A DNA stretch of 64,000 nt from Diploptera punctata (GCA_030220185.1 JASPKZ010008351.1:1922001-1986000); one strand, 5' to 3'; positions 38,001 through 52,567 are shown, numbered from the stretch's first letter. The notes: generated from the letters alone by a model not told the origin. Numbers and translations: made by a program.

Positions 38001-41000
38001 AATTTCAGTGCTGCCATCTATGGTTGAATTTATGAACTTCGAAATCAATGTAATTTCGTTAGGGATATCAAAATTCATTGATCTATTTTTGTTTTTCTGA
38101 ATGTATATTTTTTCCCAAATTGTCAATTCCAAAGGTTTCTCTACTTGTTTTAAAAGTTTAGCTTCTCTTCCAATTTTATGATGTTCTAATAAACTATGTG
38201 CAGCAATTGCAGATTTTTCAATTTCACAATTTTTAATATTTCTAAAATGTTCTTTTGTCCGAATTTCCAAATTCCTTTTTGTTTTTCCTATATAAACAAT
38301 TGTGAAGATTGCAATAAAGTTTATATAGGAAAAACAAAAAGGAATTTGGAAATTCGGACAAAAGAACATTTCAGAAATATTAAAAATTGTGAAATTGAAA
38401 AATCTGCAATTGCTGCACATAGTTTATTAGAACATCATATAATTGGAAGAGAAGCTAAACTTTTAAAACAAGTAGAGAAACCTTTGGAATTGACAGTTTG
38501 GGAAAAAATATACATTCAGAAAAACAAAAATAGATCAATGAATTTTGATATCCCTAACGAAATTACATTGATTTCGAAGTTCATAAATTCAACCATAGAT
38601 GGCAGCACTGAAGATGGCGACAATAGAATAGTTGACTGCCGATGAATTTTGTCAGTCGGAGTTATGGCTGAAGATGAACATGACTATGTTTGAAATCGCG
38701 ATATCATGGAAGCATGAATCCTATGAGGTGAGTTGTTTAAACAATATGTTCTCCGATGAATTTTAATGATTATACCTCATAATGTTTACTTCCCAACATT
38801 AATTTAATATAATCCTAGGTTTGTTACCTGGTGGGATTGGAAATTTTAATTGTAAAGTTTCAATCTCATTGCTAGTGGTAGCCTGTGTAAATCTGTAATC
38901 CCCAGATAAGTGCACTAGATGCCTGGATTAAATTCCAGATTCCTCTCCAGGCCATAAATTGAGAATGTCTATCGTACTATAGATAATGATGAATGGAGAT
39001 TTAGCCTGATGATCCCCTTTGCGGTTTTCAATAGGAGTAGGCTGTGTCAGCACTGGGTTTTGTCATATTCTTTTTCTACATTACATTTCACATAACATTC
39101 TTAAAACATACACTCCTTAGTAAAGCTGTGAAGAATAGCATGAAAATACTATGAATGCAGTGAAAGTCCTGCCTTTTGGGCAGAACATTATAAAATAGAA
39201 TAGAATGTCCAGTATGATTAAAACATGAAGATTTAATGTAAATATCTGTATGGGTATCTTTCCTGTGTATATTGAATTCAATTTTTTTTGTTGCTGATCA
39301 TTTCTAATTATGTTCAGGTCCAAAAACAGGATTTGTTTATTTTTCTCCAATTCAATAGTAAATTTCACAGATATTCATCTTGAAAGTTAAGTAATTTCAG
39401 TGCATCTTCTATATATTTGGAATTTATTATTGAGAAAATATCAACATATATATTAATTAAATAAAAATAAAACATAGTTTTATTTGATTTTCATATTTAT
39501 TATATAATTCAGTGACAGCTGTTTCGGTACACTGTACCTTCTTCAGACATGTTAACATATACAGTGTACCGAAACAGCTGTCACTGAATTATATAATAAA
39601 TATGAAAATCAAATAAAACTACGTTTTATTTTTATTTAATTAATAAATATGGATTTTCATCAAGTAAACACCAACTCAATTGATTAGATATATATATATA
39701 CCAGCATTTAAATATCCATGGATAAGCGTTGGTGATGTGACATTCAAGTTAGCCCATAAACAAATTACACAAAAATGACGATAGTGCATTGCCCATTACC
39801 AAACCTGAAATCTGCTTACAAAATTTTCAATCGAAAGTGAAAAAAAGAATTGTCAACGCAAAATTTTGTTAGACTTATAATGGCTGGGGGACCCGACATG
39901 CTAACCACATGTCACCCCTACACTCACTAGATGATCGTCTACCTCTGTGGTTAACACATATGGATGTGAGGCAAGCAGTCGGCTGATAGCGAAGGGCCTT
40001 GTAGCCCTGTCGTGCCTGGAGTTGAAGTTATGATTTTGTTGTACAACTTTAACTTTAAACATGTTTTTCTCATTACTGCAAATCTTGCACTTACACACCT
40101 TTGATTCTATCTGCCTCAATTGTAATTTTAATTGTTAGTTGTTAATACGGATGTGAAACATGGGCTCTTACTTTAAGGGAGGAAAGAAGTTTGCGAATAT
40201 TTGAGAATAAAGTTCTTAGGAAAATTTTTTGGCCAAAAAAGAGATCAACAGACAGGTGAATGGAGAAAACTACATGATATGCATAGGAAGCCAGATGTAA
40301 TAAGAACAGTTAAGTCTCATAGGCTGTGATGGGCAGGACATGTGGCATATATGGGGGATGAAAGATGTGCATGGAAGATTCTTGTAGAAAAACCAGAATG
40401 AAAACGCCCAGTTGGTAGACCAAGAACGAGATGGGAGAATAACATTAACCATGATTTGAGGGAAGTAGATTATACAGGGATGATAGGAAAACATTAGCTC
40501 AGGATGGGGATGTATGGAGAGTTTATGTCTATGCGGCCATGAACCTACAGGTTCAATAGTGCCAGTGAGTTAGTTAGTTAGGTAATATAACATATAAAAT
40601 ATGAAGTTGGAATTTAGAACCTTCTGGATCCGAGTCAGAAATATAGATCTTATTCTAACACCCTCACATTCCTTTACACAAATATGTTTTCAGTTTGGAA
40701 CTTCGTTAAAACACAGTAATAGAAACCAATGCTTGCCAGCTACCATGCTACCTGGTACTACCTAACTATGATGATTCATATAGTAATAAAAACCTCAGTA
40801 CTTAATCTCAAATGCTACTTACGAGGGTGGATCAAATATAAACCGGAATTTGTATCTGGAGGCTCTGGTAGCGAACTGCAAAGGTTGCTGTTTGGAGGGG
40901 AAGTTGATGGGGGTGTCTGGAGTAGGGATCTTGATGTGTTGCACTCCGAAGAGCGGCCGCTTGCTTCAGTACGCCATGAGTGAGCAAGAGGTACACACAT

Positions 41001-44000
41001 CTGTTTCGCAATGCATTATTATTAAGTTTTTGGCGAAAGAAGGCACTAAACCTTCTGAAATTTTGAGAAGGCTCCATGCGCAGTTCGGGGAAGCAACCCT
41101 TTCGAAGATGCAGGTGTATGATTGGTGCAAAAAAATTTTAGCGGGCCGGGATTCAGTGGAAAATGAGCCCCACCAAAGACGGCAACGAACAAGCATCACT
41201 GCAGACAACATTCGTGCTGTACGGGACCTTATTGAGGAGGATCGGCGTGTAACAATTTCTGAAATTGCTTCACACGTTGGAATAAGCTTCGGAAGTGTTC
41301 AAGCCATCATCAGTGATGAACTCAAATTCCGAAAATTGTCTGCCAGGTGGGTTCCTCGGCTCCTCAGCCAGGAACAAAAAAATTTGACAAAAAACTGACG
41401 AAAATGCATTGGACACCTCTGGAACATCCTCCTTACAGTCCAGATTTGTCACCCTGTGACTACCATTTGTTTGGGCCACTGAAAGAAGACCTGGGAGGAA
41501 GGCGGTTTGGTGACAATGCAGCGTAGAGGAGTTCGTGCACAACTGGCTGACTACACGTCATCCCTCATTCTTCAAGGACGGCATCAAAAAGTTGCCAACT
41601 CGATGGCAAAAGTGTGTTGGAAATGCAGAAGACTATGTAGAAAAATGAGGTGGTGGTTTTGAATTTTTTTTGTTAATTCAATAAAATTGTAAACAATTCC
41701 GGTTTATGTTTGATTCACCCTCGTAGATTCCATTAAATTTAAGTTTAATAATGCCAGAATATTCTCTCCACACCACCAATATATGTTCCTTAACTTTAAT
41801 AAAATTAATCCAGGTAACTCATCCTTGAAAACACTCCAAAAAATCCCATTTAGTTGTGATTCCATTATATTAAATTAAGATAATTTACAGCACACCCTTG
41901 AAGTAACCCAATTATAACATACCCAGCACTCTTCACATTCTGTTAATGCAGTTGTACAATGGCATGTAATCTCTTTCTGTGATTTAAAGAATTTGTCTTG
42001 TTTGTAGAAATCTCCATGCAGAGAATTGCAGTCTCCCCTACCAGATGATGTAAGAGAGAAGAGAAAAGATGAGCTTATATCAAAACTAACTTTTACAGAA
42101 GGACTTGTGAATCTTGGAGACCAAAGGGAAAATTTAAAGGTGAAATAATATGCTATGACTAAATTCCTCATCATCATCATCAACAACAAGGATTAAGCGC
42201 AATGGCCTGTTCCGATCTCATTATAGGTCAAATTAGTCCTTCCATCTCTTCAGTGGTCTTCCCAACAATCTTCTTCCTCCATTCCATAAATTAAATGTTT
42301 AGTTAACTATAGATTAATACCCAGTAAAATGTCAACAGTCCAAAGTGACAAATATCCAAATTAAAATTTTCTTCATTAGGATAATTTTAATTTCAAATTT
42401 AGTATTTATTTTAATTTATGTGCATGTTTACTTCTCTCTAATATATACTAAAAATCATAGTTGGCAGGAATAACATTCCTGTAATGATATTTTAACAGAG
42501 TGCACAATTTCCTTTGTAATACTGTCATGCATGTTCTTTAGCTAAGTCTTGATTTAGATATATTTAAATAAATATTGGGAAGTAAACATTATGAGGTTAT
42601 ATCATTAATAGTGAGTGGAGAATTTATTTTTAACGACTCACCTCATATAATTTCAAATTTCTTTGATACCGGCGGTTTCAGACAATATCTTGTCCCTCTT
42701 CAGTCATGGCTTCCACTAATGAAATTCTAAGGTTGTTGATTTCTCTAAGGACACCACCTCTTGTGCTGCCATCTTTGGTTGGGATTATAAACTTTGTAAT
42801 TAAATTTTTATCTACTGGAATATCGAAGTTCGTAGATCGATATTTATTCTCCACTCACTTGATTTAGATTCTTACTTCCACAAGTGTTCACAAACTGTCT
42901 CATTTTGAATATCTGTTGTTTGTAGAAAATACCAGCACTCTTTGCACCCTTTTAGTGCTGTATACTAATGGTACATATATGACAATAATAAACATGAAAT
43001 GTTTCTTGCATTTGGGGTCCTCATCTAGGGGATATGTGGGTGGCGACCACAAGGTGCCCAAGCTGAGCAAAACATTTCTTCCACTTACTTGTGTTTTGCA
43101 CTCTTTTAACTTTACTATCTAACCTCTCTTGGTTAACTCTTGTTTTTTTCGACCCTGACGCTATTAGGGCATCCGAGGGCTAGGGAGTCTTTCCTTTCTT
43201 CCATTTCTTCTTTCCTTTATTTTTCTTTTCTTCTCCAGAAAAGCCTGACCAGAGGCTATAAGATGGCAGCCCCATCACTGGTCTTGCCTTCCTTTGGCCG
43301 GCAACCAATTGAAGGGACTATTATTATGCTTTCAAGTCTTATACGAGAATTTCCCGGAAGGATCAAACATTGAAGACTATGCCAATTTTGGAATATATTA
43401 AACAGTACCAACTAAATTGGAAACACCATCTTGAAAGAATGAGTTCAAATCGGATCCCCAAAGCTGTTTATAATTATATACCAAGAGGACGAAGATCACT
43501 AGGCCGTCCTATGAAACGCTGGAGGGAAAATTTTCTATAGGATCATAACAGGCCTTGGCCTAATACTTGGAAGGAAGAAGAAGAAGAAGAATTTATTTAA
43601 TGGCCTTTATAATGCATTTTATGTTCTTGGTCACTTTAATGATTTAGTTAAAAAAACTGATTTATACCACTGTGACATATAACCCTTCAATTATCATCAA
43701 TGTTATTAATAAAAATTTTGGTTTAGACAATTGAGTTATCTAATTCACAACATTTGTAGAATCAAATCATCATAGTTTCATCAAAGACGAATTAGTGATA
43801 ACATCTGTCAAGTGGGAATTCAAATATCCACTCTAGTGATTCCATGAAAGGTGAAAATTCTGAAATTGGTGCTGGAATAATTTTCTCGGTGGATTATATA
43901 TCTTTAAGATAAAATTAGTGGTACATTGAGCATTGTGACACTTCTTATTTGCATATTTGATTCAACAAAGAATTGAACTTTTTTGAATCAATCCATGAAA

Positions 44001-47000
44001 ATGGGGCTGTAGATGCATTTGACAGCCAGGTAAAAAGGTTGGAAAGGATGTCTGCAAAATTGGAAAAGAAGATACAAAGTGCTGCAGAATCCTTAAACAT
44101 CATATGCAGCAAAGCAACCAAATAACTTCCCAATATTAATTTAAATATAACCAAATAACTGTTCACGTAGTGTTAACAATATGAGATATAATTTATAGTA
44201 GGCCTATTTAACCTTAGAGAAGGCCCTTCCTTTGTTATTAAGTATTTAATATTTTTGTTATTTTGTGTCATTTAAAATGGTACATAGTAAACAAGTTACT
44301 TTTATCACATTATTGATTTAATTTAATCTTACAGATATCAAATTGAACATTTTTGTAGAATTGGTAAAGTATTTGTATTTCTTTATTAATCTCCATGTTA
44401 CCGCTGCTGTTTATCTAATTTCACATTATGTTGTTAAATTGGTATAAAATTTGCAGATTTCAGATGTGTCAGTCGGTCAGTCACACATCACATATTAGCT
44501 TGTAACTCCAGTATTGTGATTTAGGAGTATTTTTTTATTTAGAATGTAATTTGAAGCATGCCCTCCTTATTGTATTTTGGAAAATTGAATTAGGAATGAT
44601 ATTTCAGAAAATTATGTAGATGACCATGTTAAGCAGCATTTATGTCGGTCAGTCACACAAACTTTGATAATTAATAAATAGATTTTTTTAGAAGTTGTGT
44701 GTTTATTTATAATTTTAATTGCTCACTTTTCCTCTATCAGATTATGTGGAGAACGTCTCTCATTTCAATCAATTGTATTATTTATGCAAGCATTTTGTTA
44801 CAAAAATGTACTGTAAATGCCAGTCAATCAGTCACACATGGAATTACTCATTATAGATTCTACAAAAATAATTGTGATGTTACCATTGCAGTTATAGTGG
44901 CTTTTAAGAAAAATTTAAATTGATCAAATAAAATCTTTAAAAAAATTGCAAGACATCTCTGAAGAACCAAAGTCTTCAGTATTGATTTTTTTTATTAACC
45001 CAATGGACTCTTATTTAAATGCCTGCTAACTTTCCCCTCCACTCAGATTTAAATGGCCACAGAAGACAGGAGGTGTCATGCTCTTTACATGCAAACACAA
45101 AAATGCTCATAGAATGGAATTTAATAAATATTTTTCTTTAGAAATTTTAGTGAAGGCTTCTGAATAATTGTACTTACCTAAAGCGATGTTTTGGTGTGGT
45201 AAATCTCAAAACATTCCGGGACATCAAGTGGAACTTCACACTTTTTGCACTGAAATGTAGTTTCATTTCTTTTGTTCTGTTTTGAACACACGTTTGTAGG
45301 GTTTCTTTTTATTGTCTGTGCTGTGGATATACAATGGAAAGTGAGCCCAGTTCCATGCCTGTAACGTGACAGTGGTTGTACTTCATGGGGGACCTCTCAC
45401 ATTGTAGGATGGCTGCTGAATTGTCTCCAATAACTGCTTGGTGAAAGCTATTCTGAAGGTCGAATATGCTGTCTTGCTATCTATGAAATTATTGTAGACC
45501 ACAAAAGAGTTAAACATAAATATGTCCAGCAAATACTTACTTACTTACTCACTGGCACTATCGAACCCGTAGGTTCATGGCCGCGCGGACATAAGCTCTC
45601 CATACATCCCTATCCTGAGCTAATGCTTTCCAATCATTCCCTGTATAATCTACTTCCCTCAAATCATAGTTAATGTTGTTCTCCCACCTCATTCTTGGTC
45701 TACCAACTGGGCGTTTTCCCTCTGGCTTTCCTACAAGAAGCTTCCATGCACGTCTTTCATTTCCCATACGTGCAACATGTCCTGCCCATCGCAGTCTACG
45801 AGACTTAACTGTTCTTATTATATCTGGCTTCCTATAAAGACCATGTAGTTCATTGTTATGTAGTCTTCTCCATTCACCTGTCTCTTCATCTCTCTTTGGT
45901 CCAAAAATTTTCTAAGAACTTTATTCTCAAATACTCGTAATCTCCTTTCCTCCCTTAAAGTAAGAGTCCATGTTTCGCACCCATATAATATAACTGGTAG
46001 AATAATAGTTTTATATATTTTCAGCTTAACATTTTTTGAAAGGAGTTGGGACATCAAAAGTCTCTGCAATGCATAATAGCATGCATTTCCAGAATTGAGC
46101 CTATGTTTAATTTCTTTGTGCGTCTCATTCCTATTTGTGATTATTGTTCCTAGGTATTTGAATTCAGCCACTTCCTCAAAATTTCCCTCATTTGTCATTA
46201 GCTGTCCATTTCCATTATATACTGAATTTCTACCTGTGACCACATATTTAGTTTTACTGATATTTACTTCCAGTCCTAATTTCTTAGTGTTACTCAATAG
46301 TGGTGTGCGTGTTGGCCTTTAGTATCTCCTCGCTATCGGCCAATAGTACTACATAATCAGCATAAACTAACAGCTTATTAATACCATTCAGTTGTAAGCC
46401 TTCCTCATTCTCTAAAGATTTAATGGCATGCTCTAGTACAAATTAAATAGTAGAGGAGATAGTGCATCTCCTTGCTTCAGCCCATTCTGGATTTCAAAAG
46501 TGTCTGAAAACTGTTTGCCTACACGCACCCTACTATTTGAGCCATTTAGACACATTCGTATAAGTCTAAACTAACTTTTTAGGAATTCCGAACTCCAGCA
46601 GGATACTATATAACTTCTCCCTCTTAATTGAATCATATGCTTTTTTGAAGTCTACATATAGTTGATGTACAGTGCCATTATATTCCCATTTCTTTTCTAA
46701 AATCTGTCTTATACTAAAAATCTGATCTGTTGTAGACCTGTTTCTTCTAAATGCACATTGATGATCTCCTAGAATGTCATCAATGTAGGGAGTAAGTCTG
46801 CTTACTAATATATTTGTAAGAATTTTGTATGAAGTTGAAAGTAATGAGATGCCCCTGTAGTTGTTGCAATCAGTTTTATCTCCTTTCTTATAAATTGGTA
46901 TGATAATTGATTCCTTCCATTCATCTGGAAGAGCTTCTTTTTCCCAAATCATACTAAGCAACCAGCGTATTTTGTCTATCAATTTTTCTCCTCCTGATTT

Positions 47001-50000
47001 TATGAGTTCTGCTGGGATCTCATCTGAACCTGATGCTTTATACATCTTCAATTTTTCAATCGCCATTTCAACCTCTAATGCACTTGGCTCTGCGACTAGC
47101 ATTTCTGCTGTCTGTAACTTATCCTCCTCAATGTCCTGTTCTGTATGTACATTTAATAGCTGATTAAAGTAACTTTTCCATCTATTTAATATACTCCTAG
47201 AATCTGCAATCATATCCCCATTTTCATTTCGAATTATGTTTGTTCTAGCCTGAAACCCTTTCTTCTCTATACTAATTCCCAGCAAATAGAAAAATAATTT
47301 TCTGTATCCTTTTACAGTGCAACGTATTATATAGGGAAAGGGTAGTGATCTGGTCTTGCAAGTCAACGCCTTGCATCCTGGTACTTCAGGCAGAGTCTTG
47401 TTATTTTTTTTTATTTCTTCCCTAGGTCTTTGCCCTTTTACCCTCCTCAGTTTTCCTGTCAGTGTTCTGTCTAATGTTTCAAGGACAAAACTCTCTAATA
47501 AACTCAGAATCCCATCACGATCCTCACCACACCATCTTAGATGCCATTTCAAAGACTTAGCACTACAAATTTCTTCTATATATTTCCAACAAACAGACAG
47601 CTTCTAATTTCACGAATTCTTACAAAAAAAGCAGGTCATCCAACATGCTTTCTCTGAGGAACCTAGCAAAGCTAACACATTAGACATCTATGGGGTAGTT
47701 TGGAAGTTATTGCAAAATATATGAGCTCGTTCGCTTGACGTGAATGTCATGTCATTCGAAGACTGGGCCTCACTAGAGCGCACGTGAACATCACGTCATA
47801 CGAGTTGAATGGGTTAAGCTTTCTTAAGATATATTCAAATTAAAAACTATCTATTTAGGCTTTATTAAAAAATTTGATGAAAAAATTGTTTTCATCATTA
47901 AAGACGGAAATATTTGTAGTCTCTTATGAATGAGATCTTTCACTCAGAATTAATGTAATTAAAATTTCATTAGAATTAATTATATTTTTTTAGTAGATAT
48001 CGATTTTTATTAAAAAGACAAACAAAAATAAAATACATAAATGTAACCTTCTATAAGTACAAATTAACATTATTAATAAAATAATAATTATAAATATCCT
48101 TAGATTTTTTTTTGTGTTTTATAGAAATCTCCATGCAGTGAAGTGTTTTTGTCATTACCAGATGATGTACGAGAAATCAAGAAAGATGTATTCATTTCCC
48201 ACCTGACATCAGAAGATGATTTTGTGCAGCGTACAGACAGAAGGAAAAGGTGATGATTAAACATATTGTAAGCTCTAACAGACAAGATCAGCATTTATGT
48301 CTTGGTTATTGATACTAGGGCAAAACTTTAGAGTAGGTAGTACTATTTTTAATAGTGCTTTCTAACATCTGGGGTCATTAAGTGCTCCATTTCAAAGCTA
48401 GGCAAGAAATGGTTAACAATTATTGCTCAAAGATCAGCTTGAGATATATGCATGTGTCATAAATCTATAACCTGAAACCCATAGTTTTACTTTCCTTCTG
48501 AAGTTAGCCAGGATTTTTACATCCTAAAAAAAAATCAACAATCTGGCCAGATTTGAACCCGCATACATAGAATCTAGATGCTTGCATAGTAACCATTTAG
48601 ACTACCGGAACAGACACACATAATTGTAGATTTCAGTATTGTGTTCATTTTAATTTGTCTTTGTTAATTTTTTCATTCCTCCCAAATTATATATATCAAA
48701 GTAAAGTAAAGTAATCCCACTACAGGCCTCAGGGCGCCCTTGGGGTAGTAGGAGGTTAAGGCTCCCACTTTTCTGGACAATCGGGCACTTGATGTCAGCC
48801 CTGCGTGACGGCAGCCTTTACCCCCAGACCAAGCGTCTTGTACTCATTTCCATTAGAGCCTGAGTTGACCCCAGGGCCATAGTGCCGCCAGAAGGTTTGG
48901 GTCTGTTTAAAAATCCTGACCCCACCAGGACTTGAACCCTCGACCTTCCGGCTTGTAGCGCAGTGCCTTAACCACTATGCTACGGCGTGCCTCCAATTAT
49001 ATATATCATTTTATATATTTATCTTTGATGTTTTTCATTTGATTTTCTAGGTTTGTTTATTATTTTATACACAGTAAAAGCTCCTTATTTGCATTTTCAT
49101 TATTCGCGGGTTAAAAAATTGTGACACAGTTCCTATATTCGCGGATCCAGTTGGTATATTAAAAGGATTATTATCCTTTATTAACGCATTGGCAACTTTT
49201 TACTGCAGGCACTTCCCAAGCCGACTTTTACAAAGAGCGATTCAAACCAAATGGACAAATTAATATTAAAGTAAAACAAACCTTTTTTTTTTTTTTCAGA
49301 GAAAAATTCTCATCTAGACCGAGACTCAAACCCGGGACCTTTTTCTCTTCAAATATAATTTATCCTTCAGTGAGAAGTGTTAAACTAATAATAAAAATGT
49401 CAATCGAAGCCCTACTGGCTTTATAAAGTAGTGTTAAATTCCCAATTAATGTCTTCTTAACTAAGAGGCTGCCATATGAAAAGATAGAAGCAACGGTTTC
49501 AAAGCATTTGGCACGAGGGAATTATAACGTATAAAGAGAAAAATGTGCATCTAGATCGCAACTCGCCTCGGTAGCTCAGTTGATAGAGCATTTGGCCTGG
49601 AAAGCCAAAGGTCCCGGGTTCGAGTCTCGGTCTAGGCAAGAATTTTTCTCTTCAAATATAATTTATCCTTCAGTGAGAAGTGTTAAATTAATAATAAAAA
49701 CATTAAACCTTATTGTCACTAAGCCTAAAGTTTGTTGTTAAAATCCACCGCTGTTGTATTTCATGCGCTGCCATGTCCGTTATAAATGCTGCTCTCTCCA
49801 CAATAGTGTTTTATTGTTTTAACTTGTCATTCGTTGCAATAATTTTGATTGAATAACATGTGTCTCTTCTGCTTTGTTGCCAATTTATAATGTCGTGTGA
49901 AAGGAAAAAAAAATAGTTCCAAGCGGGAAAAAGTAGTGTTGTCGCTTAAAGTAAAAACAGAAATGCTTGACCGTTTACTACGCATTGGCGAGTCATTTGC

Positions 50001-52519
50001 AATTGAAAGATCTTTTAAAAGTGGCAAAAGAGGAAAAATTTACAAAGTCCTTAAAACCCTTGCCTAAGCCTGACAATAATAATAATTAATAGAAATTGTT
50101 CAAAATCTCTCATTAATTGATTTTACTACGATAATTTTTATTTTATTCTGGACCCTTGGAACGTATCCCCTATATGCCCATACAAATTACCATTCTATAT
50201 TCGCGGCATTTTTGTGGAACATATCCCCTGTGAATAAGGAGCTTTTACTGTGTATAATTTCATATAATTATCATTACCATTTTCCTTTGACTTTCCAAGT
50301 TTTCAAGCTTTTGTATTCACGTAGACTTTCACGGTCGGAGTTGCTATGATGATCTTGATGAAGATTTTCGGGCTGTAGGCCGTGGTCGTGAGGCTTGTAG
50401 TTCCCCGACGTTTCGCCAGAGACTGCATCTGGCATCCTCTAGGGTTGTCAGTCTTGAGGATGCCAGATGCAGTCTCTGGCGAAACGTCGGGGAACTACAA
50501 GCCTCATGACCATGGCCTACAGCCCGAAAATCTTCATCAAGATTTTCAAACTTTGTTTAATCATCCTAGTCTTGGTCTTCTCGATGGCTTTTTTCTTTCA
50601 TGTCCAGCACTCTTTGACACTTCCCAGTTTCTTTTGATATCTCCTAATCATTGCAAATGCTGTCTCATTGTATTCTGTTAATGGTCTAATACAAAGGACT
50701 ATTGTTGTATGCATTTATGCTAAAAGAATATGGTCAATCTTTCCATGCTTAATATAAACAATTACTATGACTATTTAACTCATGCCACAAATGCTAGTCA
50801 ATGACCAATCACGTTCCAATGAATGTTGTTTTACAACCAATGACAGTCGTGTTTCACCTCGCTCTTTATCAGCTCCTGCTTTTGTGATAAAGAAAGCTCC
50901 TCCTTTTTAATGTTCTGAACATCTGTATTTTTGAAGAACTTTGTTATCAAGCTCGGTTCGTCCAGAATCTCGAAGTTCATGGTTTTTTTTAATATATATT
51001 TTTTCCCAAACTGTTAAATCCAAAGGTTTAGATAGATGTTTCAAAAGTTTTGCTTCTTTTTTCAATCCAGTTTAGAAAATGATTCATTCAAAAGAACACC
51101 AGATGGCAGTTTAGAAAATAATTCCTTCAAAAGAACACCAGATGGCAGTTTGGATAATTACTGGCAAAAGAAAAAATTGACAGTCATGAAAACAGCTGAC
51201 GATGGTGACAATGGGTCGCCGATGCTGCAGTGCTGTGTTTAAAAAAACATAGAAGTATGAGGTAAGAAGAAATCACGATTCATTTAATTCTCATTAATTG
51301 AACCTCATAATGTTAAAAATTCCCAAATTTAATATATAAACTCATAATGATTTTTTCGTCCACCGCTGTGGTCTCGGGGTAGCATGCTGCCTTGTCACGC
51401 AGCGGGCCCGGGTTCGATACCCGGTCGGGACAGTTTTTATTGGGGTTTTCCTCACCTGTAAGACAAATGTCAGGAAAACTTTAAGGCCCAAACGGTCCCC
51501 GAAATCATATGGCCATCGAAATCATCATCATTCATATTCATCTTAGGTTAAGCTTAGGATTAGGGTCTTTCCTGGCACACCATTATCATCATCATCACTC
51601 ATCATATCATCAGGGCAACGTAACCCCGCCTTCAAGGTGCCCCAACCTCAGAAGTGGGTTACAAATACGCCATGCCGGGAGAGAAACCAGGAATGTCGAA
51701 AGACAAACCTGGGGGATTTGGGAAAAAAAAAAAAATAATAATAATGATTTTTTCCTATAAAAGTTCATCATAAATGTTGTTTATGTTGAAATGGATCTTG
51801 GTAATGAAATCAATGCAGTACTGCAGCTCCATATCAGATGATACCAATAACATTCACAAGGAGGTGAAATATCAAATTTTATAAAAAAAAATTGATTTAG
51901 CATTTTGTTCCTTGAATCTTTCATTTGTATTCTTTCTTTAATTGCATTTATAATGGAAAAATACAATAAATATATTTTTACAGAGATTCTCTGAAGATAC
52001 ACCATTGTTAAATGAACAAGATGATATTTTTAGTCTGACATCTGTCCAAGGTCTTTCAGGGGAGAAAGAAGTCTGGAGCAAGGAGGTAATAAAAGTTTAC
52101 AGTCAGCCCTGACCTGACCTGGGTTGTAAAGGTCACAAGTTAACAACTATCTATGTCTCAAATTGTTCTATTTTAATACCTCAGTCATTCAGTTAGTCAG
52201 AAAATCAGTTACACTTTAGACTTGTGCACAACAGGTATGAAATAAAGTTGGTTTATTCTTATTTTAGGCTTCTCACTTTTTCAATTTTATTTTGTATATG
52301 TATTTATCTGCCTCACTATTCAGGATTCCCACAGAATAATACACAATTTTGATTAGTCAATCACAGAAATGATTTAAATATGCGTGATTTAAAAAGAGAT
52401 CTGAGAAAATTAACAAGAAGACAGTTATACTGAGACATAAATGATTATATTTAAAACACGTTCAATATTGAATTTCTATATTAAAAATTCATGGAAATAT
52501 ATTAATAAATTGTGTTCTG

Positions 52520-52567
<48 letters not shown>

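Larger units (their letters stand above)
37846..38768. mobile_element. Penelope inverted dimer, two facing GIY-YIG copies
   Basis: Two almost identical 3' ends meet head to head near 38307, giving arms of about 440 bp. Each has a hammerhead-like core (minus 37919-37948, plus 38668-38696: CTGAAGAT, GAACAT/ATGTTT, GAAAT) and a donor-like TATGAGGTGAGTTG at the outer edge. The 5' truncation point is the same on both arms. Confidence 0.5.
49070..50252 (+). mobile_element. pogo/Tigger-like transposon with nested tRNA composite
   Basis: TA at both sides and inverted ends CACAGTAAAAGCTCCTTATT / complement at 50233-50252. A + frame at 49892 reads MSCERKKNSSKREKVVLSLK VKTEMLDRLLRIGES, the pogo N-terminal HTH start. 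Most of the transposase is missing. Confidence 0.5.

Noticed and set aside
42920..42960. Further exon copy after TTGTTTGTAG
   Set aside because: The frame closes after nine codons and lacks the LPDD core; at most duplicated intron sequence.
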